From: a virus
DNA length: 30,807 nt
Reading direction: 5' to 3' (one strand)
IMG/VR virus record: IMGVR_UViG_3300037087_000076
Coordinates: 1 to 30,807 of that record
Every line of letters starts with the position of its first letter. Positions within the stretch are counted from its first letter, which is position 1. The position numbers and the translations under genes are program-made. This document shows, piece by piece, positions 8,375 to 15,227 of the stretch. Below the pieces are notes generated by a model. The model did no database searches, was not told where the DNA came from, and saw only the letters and a program-made list of their open reading frames with translations.

Positions 8375-8923
8375 TTACGAGGTAGTGCGCGGGTTGCTTG
8401 TTCCGGTCAGTCGCACCCTTCCGATGGTGCCGGCCGCGATGGTGGTTTGACCGAGGTTGGCGATCCACGTGGCGCCAGGGATAACGAGGCGGTCAGCGCT
8501 GGCCGCGCCAGTCGTGATGCCGCCGAGCTTTCCGCCCTGCGAGACAATCGCGAGAACGGCATCGCCGTCGGTGACGGTTTCGTACGCGGCGACGTAGATG
8601 TCGCCGAGGTACATGATGCCAACGGCGTCAGTCGGCGCGTAGCCCACGTTGTTGAGTCCGTCGGGACGCAGGGAAGCGTCGCGAACCGTGATGCCAATCG
8701 GGAGATCACCTTGAGCGGCGATGCGCTTGCACATGCCAGCGTTGGTCCCGCGGGAAACCGCGATTCCGAAGTCGAGCATGCCAGGTGTGGCGGTGCTGGT
8801 TCCGCCGGTGACAGACTCGTTGATACGAGTCATGATGGAGCATTCCTCTTCATTGGCGATTTGGCCAGGGTAGCCCAGCGCCAGCAGCGGGCCTCCTGCG
8901 GTAGCGAGTGTTGCGATACTCAT
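8375..8923 (-). CDS. Capsid cement/decoration protein
   Basis: A 182-residue protein with GGPLLALGYPGQIANEEECS near the start, then DFGIAVSRGTNAGMCKRIA and a glycine- and valine-rich C-terminal half. 'YPGQxAN' followed by a short beta barrel is characteristic of the structural cement family found between protease/scaffold and DUF2184 capsid genes. Cement proteins stabilise the expanded shell. The ATG has AAAGGA with a spacing of about nine bases, fitting high expression. Confidence 0.8.
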   Translation of the reverse strand: MSIATLATAGGPLLALGYPGQIANEEECSIMTRINESVTGGTSTATPGMLDFGIAVSRGTNAGMCKRIAAQGDLPIGITVRDASLRPDGLNNVGYAPTDAVGIMYLGDIYVAAYETVTDGDAVLAIVSQGGKLGGITTGAASADRLVIPGATWIANLGQTTIAAGTIGRVRLTGTSNPRTTS

Positions 8924-8965
8924 GTTGATTTTCCTTTGCAGAAGTTCGTGATGGTTCTGGGTTGA

Positions 8966-9616
8966 CTAGGCGGTGTGCCGCTTGGGATGACAGAGGTTCC
9001 ACTTGTAGCGCTCGTACCCGCTAAGGTCAGAGCCGTCGCCCTTCGATACGGCGGAGTCGACAACGGTCTTGTCATCGCCAGCGGTGAGCAATTCGCGCGT
9101 GAAGGCGCTATCAGTCGCGGTCGTCGCGACGGTCTCGGTCTTCTTCTGGCGCTTCACAGCCAGCGCAACCGAGAACGCAGAGCCGAGACGATCGTCTCCG
9201 GCCTTGTCCAACGCCTCTCCACAGAGAGCGGCATCGACTGCGAGCTTGATCGCGGCGTCGCCCTTGCAGGCAATCGCAATCGCTTCACGTCGCAGGGTGG
9301 ACGACGGCTTGCCCGCCGGCTTCACTTCGGGGGCCAGGATACCGGCCTCGACGATGATGCCAGCGTGGTCAAGAGCGACCTTCTCGGCGTCAATGGCCGC
9401 CTTCTGGGCGCCCTTCAACTCCAGGATTTCGGCGTCCTTGGCCGCGATTGCCAGCTTGCCGCTTTCGAGAACGGTCGCCAGGTCGCCGATCACTTTCTCG
9501 TGATCGATGGTCAGTTGCGCGTGGTCTGCGGCGAGGGTTTCCACCATCGACGCTGCCGGTTCCTCGAACTCCAGCGGCGTCTTGCTCTTGCCAATCCTTA
9601 CGGTGCGTGTTGCCAT
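8966..9616 (-). CDS. Nested in-frame scaffold protein (internal start)
   Basis: Codon 189 of the protease gene is ATG at 9616, preceded on the minus strand by GAAAGGA with seven bases of spacing. The product would be 216 residues, beginning MATRTVRIGKSKTPLEFEEP, and would contain only the helical scaffold part. This mirrors the lambda C/Nu3 design, where a free scaffold is made in excess over the protease fusion. The start falls exactly between the conserved protease core and the helical region, which favours a real internal start. Confidence 0.7.
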   Translation of the reverse strand: MATRTVRIGKSKTPLEFEEPAASMVETLAADHAQLTIDHEKVIGDLATVLESGKLAIAAKDAEILELKGAQKAAIDAEKVALDHAGIIVEAGILAPEVKPAGKPSSTLRREAIAIACKGDAAIKLAVDAALCGEALDKAGDDRLGSAFSVALAVKRQKKTETVATTATDSAFTRELLTAGDDKTVVDSAVSKGDGSDLSGYERYKWNLCHPKRHTA

Positions 9617-10180
9617 GGTCTTGTCCTTTCGGGTTTCTGAATCGGCAACGATACAATCGGCGCCGCCGCGACCTCGCGGTACTAGGGCTGTATGATTTGC
9701 CCGGATATTTCTCATGTACCCATCGACGGGCTTTCCGTCGGGGGTTTGCTTGATTGAATCGTCGAAGTCGAACATGTAGCCGGTGGACAGCCCGTCACAG
9801 CCGGCGTTCAGCGCATCGATCGCCCGCTTCGCCTTGAACGTCAGCGTGGCTTGCATCTGGTCGCCCACCATGTGGACGCCGCTGGTATCGCCGCACGCGT
9901 TCTCTAGCCAGTTGGCCGAGGTCAGCAGCTTGCCCTTGGGGTGCGGGTAAGTGAGACTCGCGCCTTCGTAGCTAGATGCCGCCTTGGCCACTTCGTCGAC
10001 TGGGCGGTAGAGGTTAATCCGCGTGTTGGGCGGAACGCCTGGAAGGTCAAGCTCGGAAGCCAGGTACGTCTGGATATTCCCGCCGACCGCAATCGTGCCC
10101 GGCGCGGTGACGAAGCCCGTCTTGCCGTCCACTGTCCGCTGAGAAAGCGTCGAGAAGTCGTGAGCCGTGCAAGTCTTCAT
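8966..10180 (-). CDS. Prohead protease with C-terminal scaffold region (DUF2213 family)
   Basis: A 404-residue protein starting at the ATG that overlaps the stop of the upstream gene (ATGA, 10177-10180). Residues 1-180 are the DUF2213 protease domain. His80 in SLTYPHPKGK, Ser132 in CDGLSTGY and His163 in NIRANHTALVPRGRGG are the likely catalytic and conserved residues. Residues 190-404 are mostly acidic helix with alanine and lysine, typical of scaffold, and contain a coiled-coil stretch (about residues 215-275). The full-length form should carry the protease into the prohead and then cut scaffold. A nested start for the scaffold part is listed separately. Confidence 0.85.
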   Translation of the reverse strand: MKTCTAHDFSTLSQRTVDGKTGFVTAPGTIAVGGNIQTYLASELDLPGVPPNTRINLYRPVDEVAKAASSYEGASLTYPHPKGKLLTSANWLENACGDTSGVHMVGDQMQATLTFKAKRAIDALNAGCDGLSTGYMFDFDDSIKQTPDGKPVDGYMRNIRANHTALVPRGRGGADCIVADSETRKDKTMATRTVRIGKSKTPLEFEEPAASMVETLAADHAQLTIDHEKVIGDLATVLESGKLAIAAKDAEILELKGAQKAAIDAEKVALDHAGIIVEAGILAPEVKPAGKPSSTLRREAIAIACKGDAAIKLAVDAALCGEALDKAGDDRLGSAFSVALAVKRQKKTETVATTATDSAFTRELLTAGDDKTVVDSAVSKGDGSDLSGYERYKWNLCHPKRHTA

Positions 10181-11019
10181 GCCGCCGCTCCGAATCCGAA
10201 CTGCGCTTCCATGTTGTCTAAGTCTAGGTGCGGCAACGCAACGCATCGACAATTGCACGCCATTCCCGGATTGACTGGCTCGTCGTCGACAATGGGCGGG
10301 TTGTCCCAACTGAAAACTTCGCCATCGAGTTCGGCATGGCTGTCTCGTACGCGCTCGTCCTCACTTGTCGACCACTCGTATTGCTCAATACCGAGATCGG
10401 TCTGCCGGACCTGGTTGAAGCTCGAATTCATTTTCGAAGTCTGGTCGCGCGCGATGAAGGCGGCGCGGTTTTCCGTGATGTCGCCAATCTCTTGAATGCG
10501 ATCGGTAAGCGACTCCCACCGCATGCCCTCGGCCCAATGGGTTTCGACGGCGTTGGTGATCTTGTCGAAGTACTGCTCGGGGATGGACTTGATCAGGTCG
10601 ACGTTGTCCTTGATCGCCGAGTGGGTCGCCGAGGTGATGCGCGGGTTGTTGGTCAGGAACGGCTTGACGTCGACGCTTACCGATGCGCGGATGGCAGAGG
10701 CCAGTCGTTCGTCAACGGCGTCCCGGCTGCGCGCGGCTGCGCCGAACGCGAGACGGTCGGCCAGCTTGCCGATGCCGCCGAATTCGCGCGAGAGATTCTT
10801 GATCTGCGCCTTGGCGCTCGATTCGTTCGGGCTGTCAACCGCAAACAGCTCGCCGTCGGTAGCCTGCTGGGGGAAGAGCGACTTGAGCGCAGGAATCAGG
10901 ACGGCCTGCGTGCGCTGCCTTAGATGCTTCACCAGACGTTGAAGCTCGGCCCGATACCAAAGCTCGTTCTTGTGGCTGGGGCGCACCGGGCGCATCGTGC
11001 GGCCCTGTCGCTTGCGCAT
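10177..11019 (-). CDS. Mu gpF-like head morphogenesis protein
   Basis: A 280-residue protein if started at ATG 11019, preceded by GGAGAGG; ATG 10995 is an alternative, and the frame stays open upstream to a TTG at 11145. The N-terminus RPVRPSHKNELWYRAELQRL fits the usual start of the Mu gpF-like family. The C-terminal signature is clear: RVRDSHAELDGEVFSWDNPP, then NPGMACNCRC, with the R-H-D and paired cysteines of the minor head protein family. The protein goes into the prohead in few copies, near the portal. It is unusual that it is separated from the portal gene by about 6.4 kb of inserted genes. Confidence 0.82.
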   Translation of the reverse strand: MRKRQGRTMRPVRPSHKNELWYRAELQRLVKHLRQRTQAVLIPALKSLFPQQATDGELFAVDSPNESSAKAQIKNLSREFGGIGKLADRLAFGAAARSRDAVDERLASAIRASVSVDVKPFLTNNPRITSATHSAIKDNVDLIKSIPEQYFDKITNAVETHWAEGMRWESLTDRIQEIGDITENRAAFIARDQTSKMNSSFNQVRQTDLGIEQYEWSTSEDERVRDSHAELDGEVFSWDNPPIVDDEPVNPGMACNCRCVALPHLDLDNMEAQFGFGAAA

Positions 11020-11136
11020 CCTCTCCACGGCATGGCCCGGCCCCGTTATTCCGGAGTGGAGCAAGTGCCCGATCTTGATGTGCACGCCCCCATAGTGAGG
11101 CAACCGTGATGCACGTGGAAGAGCGACGTAGACCGG

Positions 11137-11153
11137 TTGGCACAAAACTTGCT
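11137..11153 (+). promoter_or_regulatory. Possible sigma-54 (RpoN) promoter
   Basis: TTGGCAC, five bases, then TTGCT. This fits the -24/-12 consensus TGGCAC-N5-TTGCW at every conserved base except the optional G after TGGCAC. The expected start point is near 11164, upstream of the only plus-strand operon. No good sigma-70 pair is visible in the same gap. No enhancer site was identified, so it may be a chance match. Confidence 0.45.
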
Positions 11154-11204
11154 AGCGTCTGATAGCTTGACTCTTTCGTCTTGGTTGTGCGAGACTCGCT
11201 GCCC

Positions 11205-11420
11205 ATGGGATCGAATACCGTCACTTTGGACAAGGAACTCAGGTATTCGTTGCTGCAACTCATGGGAGAAAAGGGCGGCATTTCTAATGCCTCTAGGATC
11301 CTGAAGATTCCCAGGCAGACGCTTCTCAACGCTGCGAATGCGCTCCCGATTCAGCGTGGGACGGAGGCGCTGATCACGCAGAAGATGGCGGCGCGGGGAA
11401 AGACTGGGAAGGCCACATGA
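11205..11420 (+). CDS. Small helix-turn-helix protein, likely regulator
   Basis: A 71-residue protein from ATG 11205; an in-frame TTG at 11181 would add eight residues. Residues about 26-46 (ISNASRILKIPRQTLLNAAN) have the spacing of a helix-turn-helix, with A-S-R-I-L-K-I-P as first helix and turn and RQTLLNAAN as recognition helix. It is the first gene of the plus-strand operon and ends in an ATGA overlap with the next gene. A role as an autoregulator of the operon is inferred from size, fold and place. No strong ribosome binding site precedes either start. Confidence 0.6.
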   Translation: MGSNTVTLDKELRYSLLQLMGEKGGISNASRILKIPRQTLLNAANALPIQRGTEALITQKMAARGKTGKAT

Positions 11421-12400
11421 AGATCGTGGATGCGATGGAAATAGGACGGGCGATCGTATTATCCACGCATGGCCCTGTGACCCGTGATGCCCCCCAGTAC
11501 AAGCGGTCAGCATATGAACTTCCAATTTTCGATGCAACGGAAGTGCATTCACTTCTCGATCCTGACGTGGACAATGGCACAGAGAATCTTGTTGTTGATG
11601 GGATCAAGTTCAGCCTTCCATTCGATGGCATGGTGATTGTTGATAGATTCGCCAACAAAGAAGAACTAAACGGCACCGAGTTCGCCATCTTGGCCTGCCA
11701 GGTCGCGTCCGATATCGAGGGGCCGTACAGCCTCCAGTTCCGCGCGACTTTCCCAGGGGCAGCATCTTTCATTCGCGCGGATGTCCTCTGTTTGCCGAAG
11801 GATCACAAGCTGCCAATAGTGCTAGGATCCGGGATGCTTGGCATTGACGAAAATATGACGCTTATAAAAGCCAATTCAATTGCCATTACAGATTATAAGC
11901 GACCAACTGGGAAGTGGAATGACTACGTCACGGTGATGATGGATCGAAACATTGATCCAGAAGCCATCGAAGGCCAGAGAAGCGCTATCGTTCAAGAAAT
12001 TTCTGGGTTACTGTTCATGATAGCCCTACTGAACTGTAAGAACGTAAGTGCATCGCTGAGTCCGTATCCAATTACAAAACCGACGCTCAAATGGGGAAAA
12101 TCTAAGCAACCCAAGGGGAAGCGCTATTACGTCTTGGACATAGAGCCCATGCGGAGGCTCATGAAGCATGAATTTCAGGGAGGCCAAATCACGACGGCCA
12201 AGGCGCTCCATCTATGTCGTGGCCACTTCAAGAACTTCGACGACAAGCCGCTCTTCGGAAAGCTCAAGGGAACGTATTGGTGGCAGCCCCACGTGCGCGG
12301 TGCCGCTGAGGCTGGCGTGGTCGACAAGGACTACCGGATCAAGTTGGAAGCCAAAGCGATGCCATCGACCGACCCCCCCCCCCCCAAGGAGACCGCATGA
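11417..12400 (+). CDS. Uncharacterised protein with conserved HFK...KPLFGK...WWxPHVRG block
   Basis: A 327-residue protein, no function recognised. The N-terminal 200 residues are mixed alpha/beta with no membrane segment. Residues about 235-305 hold a striking block: KRYYVLDIEPMRRLM, LHLCRGHFKNF, DKPLFGKLKGTYWWQPHVRG. I recall similar blocks in hypothetical proteins of phages and plasmids, but no activity is known to me. Codon use is visibly richer in A/T in 11.4-12.1 kb than in the capsid genes, which suggests separate acquisition. The gene ends in a run of 13 C (12373-12385) encoding prolines, just before the AAGGAG of the next gene. ATG 11417 overlaps the stop of the HTH gene. Confidence 0.7.
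   Translation: MKIVDAMEIGRAIVLSTHGPVTRDAPQYKRSAYELPIFDATEVHSLLDPDVDNGTENLVVDGIKFSLPFDGMVIVDRFANKEELNGTEFAILACQVASDIEGPYSLQFRATFPGAASFIRADVLCLPKDHKLPIVLGSGMLGIDENMTLIKANSIAITDYKRPTGKWNDYVTVMMDRNIDPEAIEGQRSAIVQEISGLLFMIALLNCKNVSASLSPYPITKPTLKWGKSKQPKGKRYYVLDIEPMRRLMKHEFQGGQITTAKALHLCRGHFKNFDDKPLFGKLKGTYWWQPHVRGAAEAGVVDKDYRIKLEAKAMPSTDPPPPKETA
12373..12385 (+). repeat. Homopolymer tract of 13 C
   Basis: Thirteen consecutive C residues lie in the last codons of the 327-residue protein (four prolines and flanks). They are followed at once by AAGGAG and, nine bases further on, by the next start codon. A change of one or two bases would alter the C-terminus and break the ATGA coupling with the next gene. 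Confidence 0.95.
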
Positions 12401-12642
12401 TCTTCCCTCCGCCAATTCCGCTCCACGCTCCGCTCTACTACGGTGAACCACCGTCAAAGACAGTTGCGGTCGTGATAGTATGGGGCATCGTTGCCTTATG
12501 TGTGTTTGCTGTGAGAGCCGCTGACGCGATATTCGACCAAGGCTACCGAGTGAACCATCGTCGCAGCGCCTTCCTGTCATTCCTCGCGCCGCTCTGGCCG
12601 AAAGTGTTGTTCTGCCAACCGAAGGAGAAGACCGATGAGTGA
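12397..12642 (+). CDS. Small single-pass membrane protein
   Basis: An 81-residue protein. Residues about 22-39 (TVAVVIVWGIVALCVFAV) form one clear transmembrane helix, followed by a basic region (VRAA...VNHRRS), so the C-terminal part is probably cytoplasmic. The N-terminus is proline rich. ATG overlaps the stop of the previous gene (ATGA, 12397-12400) and has AAGGAG upstream. It ends eight bases into the following gene. I do not recognise the family; it is not a clear holin. Confidence 0.65.
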   Translation: MIFPPPIPLHAPLYYGEPPSKTVAVVIVWGIVALCVFAVRAADAIFDQGYRVNHRRSAFLSFLAPLWPKVLFCQPKEKTDE

Positions 12643-12940
12643 CCAAGTAGCCCCCATGAGTGAACCGATGTTAAATCTTTCACAGCGCCTTTCCGCTCAG
12701 GAAATCATCTCAATGTCCGCAGATGCCGTAAGACGCCGTGACTACCTGAAAAATACCCGCATCCCGGAGTTGAAGGCCACCATTAAGGGCTACACTGAAT
12801 CCTTGATTGAAGAAGAAATGGATCTAGTTCGACGGGAACGGAAGGTAGCAGAACTGGATATTCCGTACCAGCAAGCAACCGCGCTTCTAGCAGAGGTTAC
12901 CTATGTCGAACCCGAACCCACGAAGGAACCCACCACATGA
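12635..12940 (+). CDS. Small coiled-coil protein
   Basis: A 101-residue protein, no family recognised. Residues about 30-75 (AVRRRDYLKNTRIPELKATI through EEEMDLVRRERKVAEL) are charged with heptad-like leucine, isoleucine and valine spacing, as in a coiled coil. The C-terminus is Glu/Pro/Thr rich. The start is in an overlap of eight bases with the membrane protein gene, and GGAGAAG lies upstream. The end overlaps the next ATG by four bases. Tight coupling suggests that the operon products act together. Confidence 0.6.
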   Translation: MSDQVAPMSEPMLNLSQRLSAQEIISMSADAVRRRDYLKNTRIPELKATIKGYTESLIEEEMDLVRRERKVAELDIPYQQATALLAEVTYVEPEPTKEPTT

Positions 12941-13254
12941 GCCAGAAGCCAGCTACCCAACCCGCCGCCCGTCAGTCCACTCTCGCCACGTTCTCCCCGC
13001 CCATCCCGCGCCCCGAACCGTGGACACGCGATGGAAGCTGGATACTCAACCATGAACACCGGCCAGTGTGCATGCTGCTTCCGAACACGACCGACGCGCC
13101 GAAGAAACTGTTGCTCGCCGCGGGCGATACGGCTTGGCAGCGCGATGTGATGCTGGCATGCCTACGAGACGTGGCGACCGCGCCGGGACTGGAAGGTGTC
13201 GCGGTTGATTCGGCGCGAGCCCTGCTTGCGGAGATGGACAAGGACGCCACATGA
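12937..13254 (+). CDS. Hypothetical protein
   Basis: A 105-residue protein of unknown family. The first 30 residues are Pro/Thr/Gln rich and probably disordered. The rest has a short beta segment (SWILNHEHRPVCMLLPNTTD) and two helices (WQRDVMLACLRDVATA, AVDSARALLAEMD). It is coupled by ATGA overlaps on both sides (12937-12940 and 13251-13254). No motif points to an activity. Confidence 0.6.
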   Translation: MSQKPATQPAARQSTLATFSPPIPRPEPWTRDGSWILNHEHRPVCMLLPNTTDAPKKLLLAAGDTAWQRDVMLACLRDVATAPGLEGVAVDSARALLAEMDKDAT

Positions 13255-13478
13255 GAGAGGGCGACCGCGTGATGCTGGTTGCCGACTTCGAGCGGATAGC
13301 CGGGGGCACAATCCAGGCCGGCACCTTCGGACTCCTCGGCGTTACCGTCGGAAACGTTGGGCACGTCATGCTCGACGGCGGCGGCTCGGCCATCGTTCCC
13401 GTGAGCCTACTGCGCGCGGCCTTGCCCCGCCAGTCGCATCAAGCCGAAACCAGCGACCCAGAGAAAGACAAGCCATGA
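13251..13478 (+). CDS. Small beta-barrel-like hypothetical protein
   Basis: A 75-residue protein beginning MREGDRVMLVADFERIAGGT and continuing with alternating glycine and valine strands up to about residue 55. The opening 'GDRVMLV' and the later 'GHVMLDGGGSAIVPVSLLR' resemble small SH3/KOW-like barrels. The last 20 residues are polar. The function is unknown. The start and stop both lie in ATGA overlaps. Confidence 0.6.
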   Translation: MREGDRVMLVADFERIAGGTIQAGTFGLLGVTVGNVGHVMLDGGGSAIVPVSLLRAALPRQSHQAETSDPEKDKP

Positions 13479-13942
13479 GCGAATCCAAGCACAATCCGCA
13501 AGCCCTTCTAGCCGCCACGATGCCCGCGTTGCTCCCGCCGGGCTTCGTCTGCCAGGGTATGACGCTCGGAATGCAGATGCGTCCGAACCCGAACATCCTT
13601 CTCTTGCCAAGGGAACTCATGCGCACCAGCGTGGAAGGCCCCAACATGGGAGAACTAGAAGTGTTCATCGCAGGCCCCAACGGCGAGCCGGATGGATGGC
13701 GGCGCGCTCCTGAGGGCATGGAGGCGCATCTTCTAGGCACGCCGCTACCTACCGAGAAGTGCAGCGTGGTCATCATGGCCATGTCGTCAGTAGTGGATAC
13801 GCTCGATAAGGGCATCGTCACCCTCGACGGTAAGCCGCGACAGACCATGCAATCGACCATCGGGCACAAGGTGATTGCCGTGGTGCCGCTGGACGTGTTC
13901 CAGAAAGAGCACATGGCGAATCTGCGAGGGCCTACGACCTAG
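13475..13942 (+). CDS. Hypothetical protein ending the plus-strand operon
   Basis: A 155-residue protein of unknown family, started at the ATG that overlaps the previous stop (13475-13478); the longer frame upstream to 13196 runs through two real genes and is rejected. It is methionine rich (GMTLGMQMRPNPNILLLPRE, VVIMAMSSV). Two beta segments flank a loop with GPNGEPDGWRRAP, and it ends in IGHKVIAVVPLDVFQKEHM. No signal peptide or membrane helix is seen. Its stop shares the palindrome CTAG with the stop of the convergent glycosyltransferase gene. Confidence 0.65.
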   Translation: MSESKHNPQALLAATMPALLPPGFVCQGMTLGMQMRPNPNILLLPRELMRTSVEGPNMGELEVFIAGPNGEPDGWRRAPEGMEAHLLGTPLPTEKCSVVIMAMSSVVDTLDKGIVTLDGKPRQTMQSTIGHKVIAVVPLDVFQKEHMANLRGPTT

Positions 13943-14583
13943 CCCCGTTCCGAATGTAACCTTGCCAGTATCGCCATGACCTGATGCCTTGCGAGCCCGT
14001 CTGCCCTTATCGCTTTCATGGCGTGGCGGGAAGCGTGAAGCATCAGCGTCTTGTCGGTCATGACCTGCGGCTCCTGACAAATCAGCAACTCGTCAACGTG
14101 GCGATCGCTTGCCCGCTGCAAAATCGTCATATCCGAAACATGTGGGCGGCCTTCGTAGGTGTCATCGGCCGTCGGTTCGTAGCCAAGCATCATCTGGCAC
14201 CACTGGGCAGCGCCATTACTCGTCAGGGCCATGGCACACGGTACATAATAGTTGCACAAGCAGATGATGTCAGGGCCGGCAACGATGGCAGGCGCTCGGA
14301 ACCCGATGTTGACTACGTCGTAGTCCACCATCAACCCGCCGCCTATGGCGCGCATTGCAAACCACCGAAGGTAGCAGGCCAGGTCATAGCCTTGAGGGTT
14401 CACGCTGGGCAGGCGCTGTAGCCGCTCCATCTCTTCGATGGTGATGACTACGTCGCCTCGGCCTAGTACCTTGCACTCCCAGCCCCAACGCTCCCAGGAC
14501 TCGCGCCACACGGCCAGCTCTGCACGCTGGATAGACTCGTCAACGTTGGGGAGTGGCTCGTAGTAGGTGTGGACAACGTTCAT
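13939..14583 (-). CDS. Glycosyltransferase with DxD motif (GT32-like)
   Basis: A 214-residue protein. It begins MNVVHTYYEPLPNVDESIQR, followed by a region with Y-L-R-W-F-A-M and IGGGLMVDYDVVNIGF. Asp87-Tyr-Asp89 is the metal and nucleotide-sugar binding DxD, and 'LRW...GGxxxDxD' is typical of the GT32/DXD sugar-binding group. It is last in the three-gene transferase cluster, with an ATGA overlap to the methyltransferase (14580-14583). The sugar and acceptor cannot be told from the sequence. Cytoplasmic: no signal or membrane segment. Confidence 0.75.
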   Translation of the reverse strand: MNVVHTYYEPLPNVDESIQRAELAVWRESWERWGWECKVLGRGDVVITIEEMERLQRLPSVNPQGYDLACYLRWFAMRAIGGGLMVDYDVVNIGFRAPAIVAGPDIICLCNYYVPCAMALTSNGAAQWCQMMLGYEPTADDTYEGRPHVSDMTILQRASDRHVDELLICQEPQVMTDKTLMLHASRHAMKAIRADGLARHQVMAILARLHSERG

Positions 14584-15227
14584 GCGCTACGCCGACTCAA
14601 CACCGCGAAGAACTCACCCGGCTCCATCGTCCACTTGCCATCGGCGCACGCGATGAACTCGTCAACCGCGGTCTTTACGCCACTGGAGAAAAATCCATAA
14701 TCGTCGCATACCACTACCGCGCCATGAACCGCCACGTTGTCAAGCCACGCCAGCGCATCACTCGTGCCATCGAAGAAGTCCAAATCCACATAAGAGAACT
14801 TGACCGCCAATGGCAGAGCGGCCACGTCCTTCAGCGTGTTCGCGATAAAGCCGTCGTGGATAACCACCCGATCACTCGGAAACCAGATGGCGCTCAACTC
14901 CGATTCTACGAGCTCGCGGCGAATGGACATCTGGCCCGCGTATGCGTCCATACTTCCGAGACTAAAGATGTCGTTCAGGAGATGGTCACGCTCGCCAGGC
15001 GCCGGCAATCCCTGGAAGCTGTCGAACAGGTGCAGCGCCGTCGCTTCGTCGCGGATTTCGTTGGCGATGAGCGCGGATGTTCTCCCTTGGGCTACCCCGA
15101 ATTCACAGCAGGAGCCGGGCAAGTCTCGGACCTCTGCGAGTGCGGCGATGATGACTTGCGCCTCGTCTTGGGATGTGCCGAGGAGGGCGGCGAGCAGTCC
15201 GGGGCGAAGTTCGTCGCGGACGCTCAT
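14580..15227 (-). CDS. TylF/MycF-type O-methyltransferase
   Basis: A 215-residue protein of the macrocin O-methyltransferase (TylF) family. Seen features are the SAM-binding motif EFGVAQGRTS (residues 42-51), the signature LFDSFQGLPAP (67-77), the metal-binding type DLD at 148-150 and DDYG at 175-178. The family methylates hydroxyls of sugars or related products using S-adenosylmethionine and Mg2+. Placed between two glycosyltransferases, it most likely methylates a sugar they transfer. ATG overlaps the TAA of the upstream gene by one base, so the three genes are translationally coupled. Confidence 0.85.
   Translation of the reverse strand: MSVRDELRPGLLAALLGTSQDEAQVIIAALAEVRDLPGSCCEFGVAQGRTSALIANEIRDEATALHLFDSFQGLPAPGERDHLLNDIFSLGSMDAYAGQMSIRRELVESELSAIWFPSDRVVIHDGFIANTLKDVAALPLAVKFSYVDLDFFDGTSDALAWLDNVAVHGAVVVCDDYGFFSSGVKTAVDEFIACADGKWTMEPGEFFAVLSRRSA

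Noticed and set aside
12212-12646. A 144-residue minus-strand frame
   Set aside because: It is antisense to three overlapping plus-strand genes with ATGA coupling and ribosome binding sites.
13196-13474. N-terminal extension of the last plus-strand gene
   Set aside because: It runs in a different frame through two coupled genes, and the ATGA start at 13475 explains translation.
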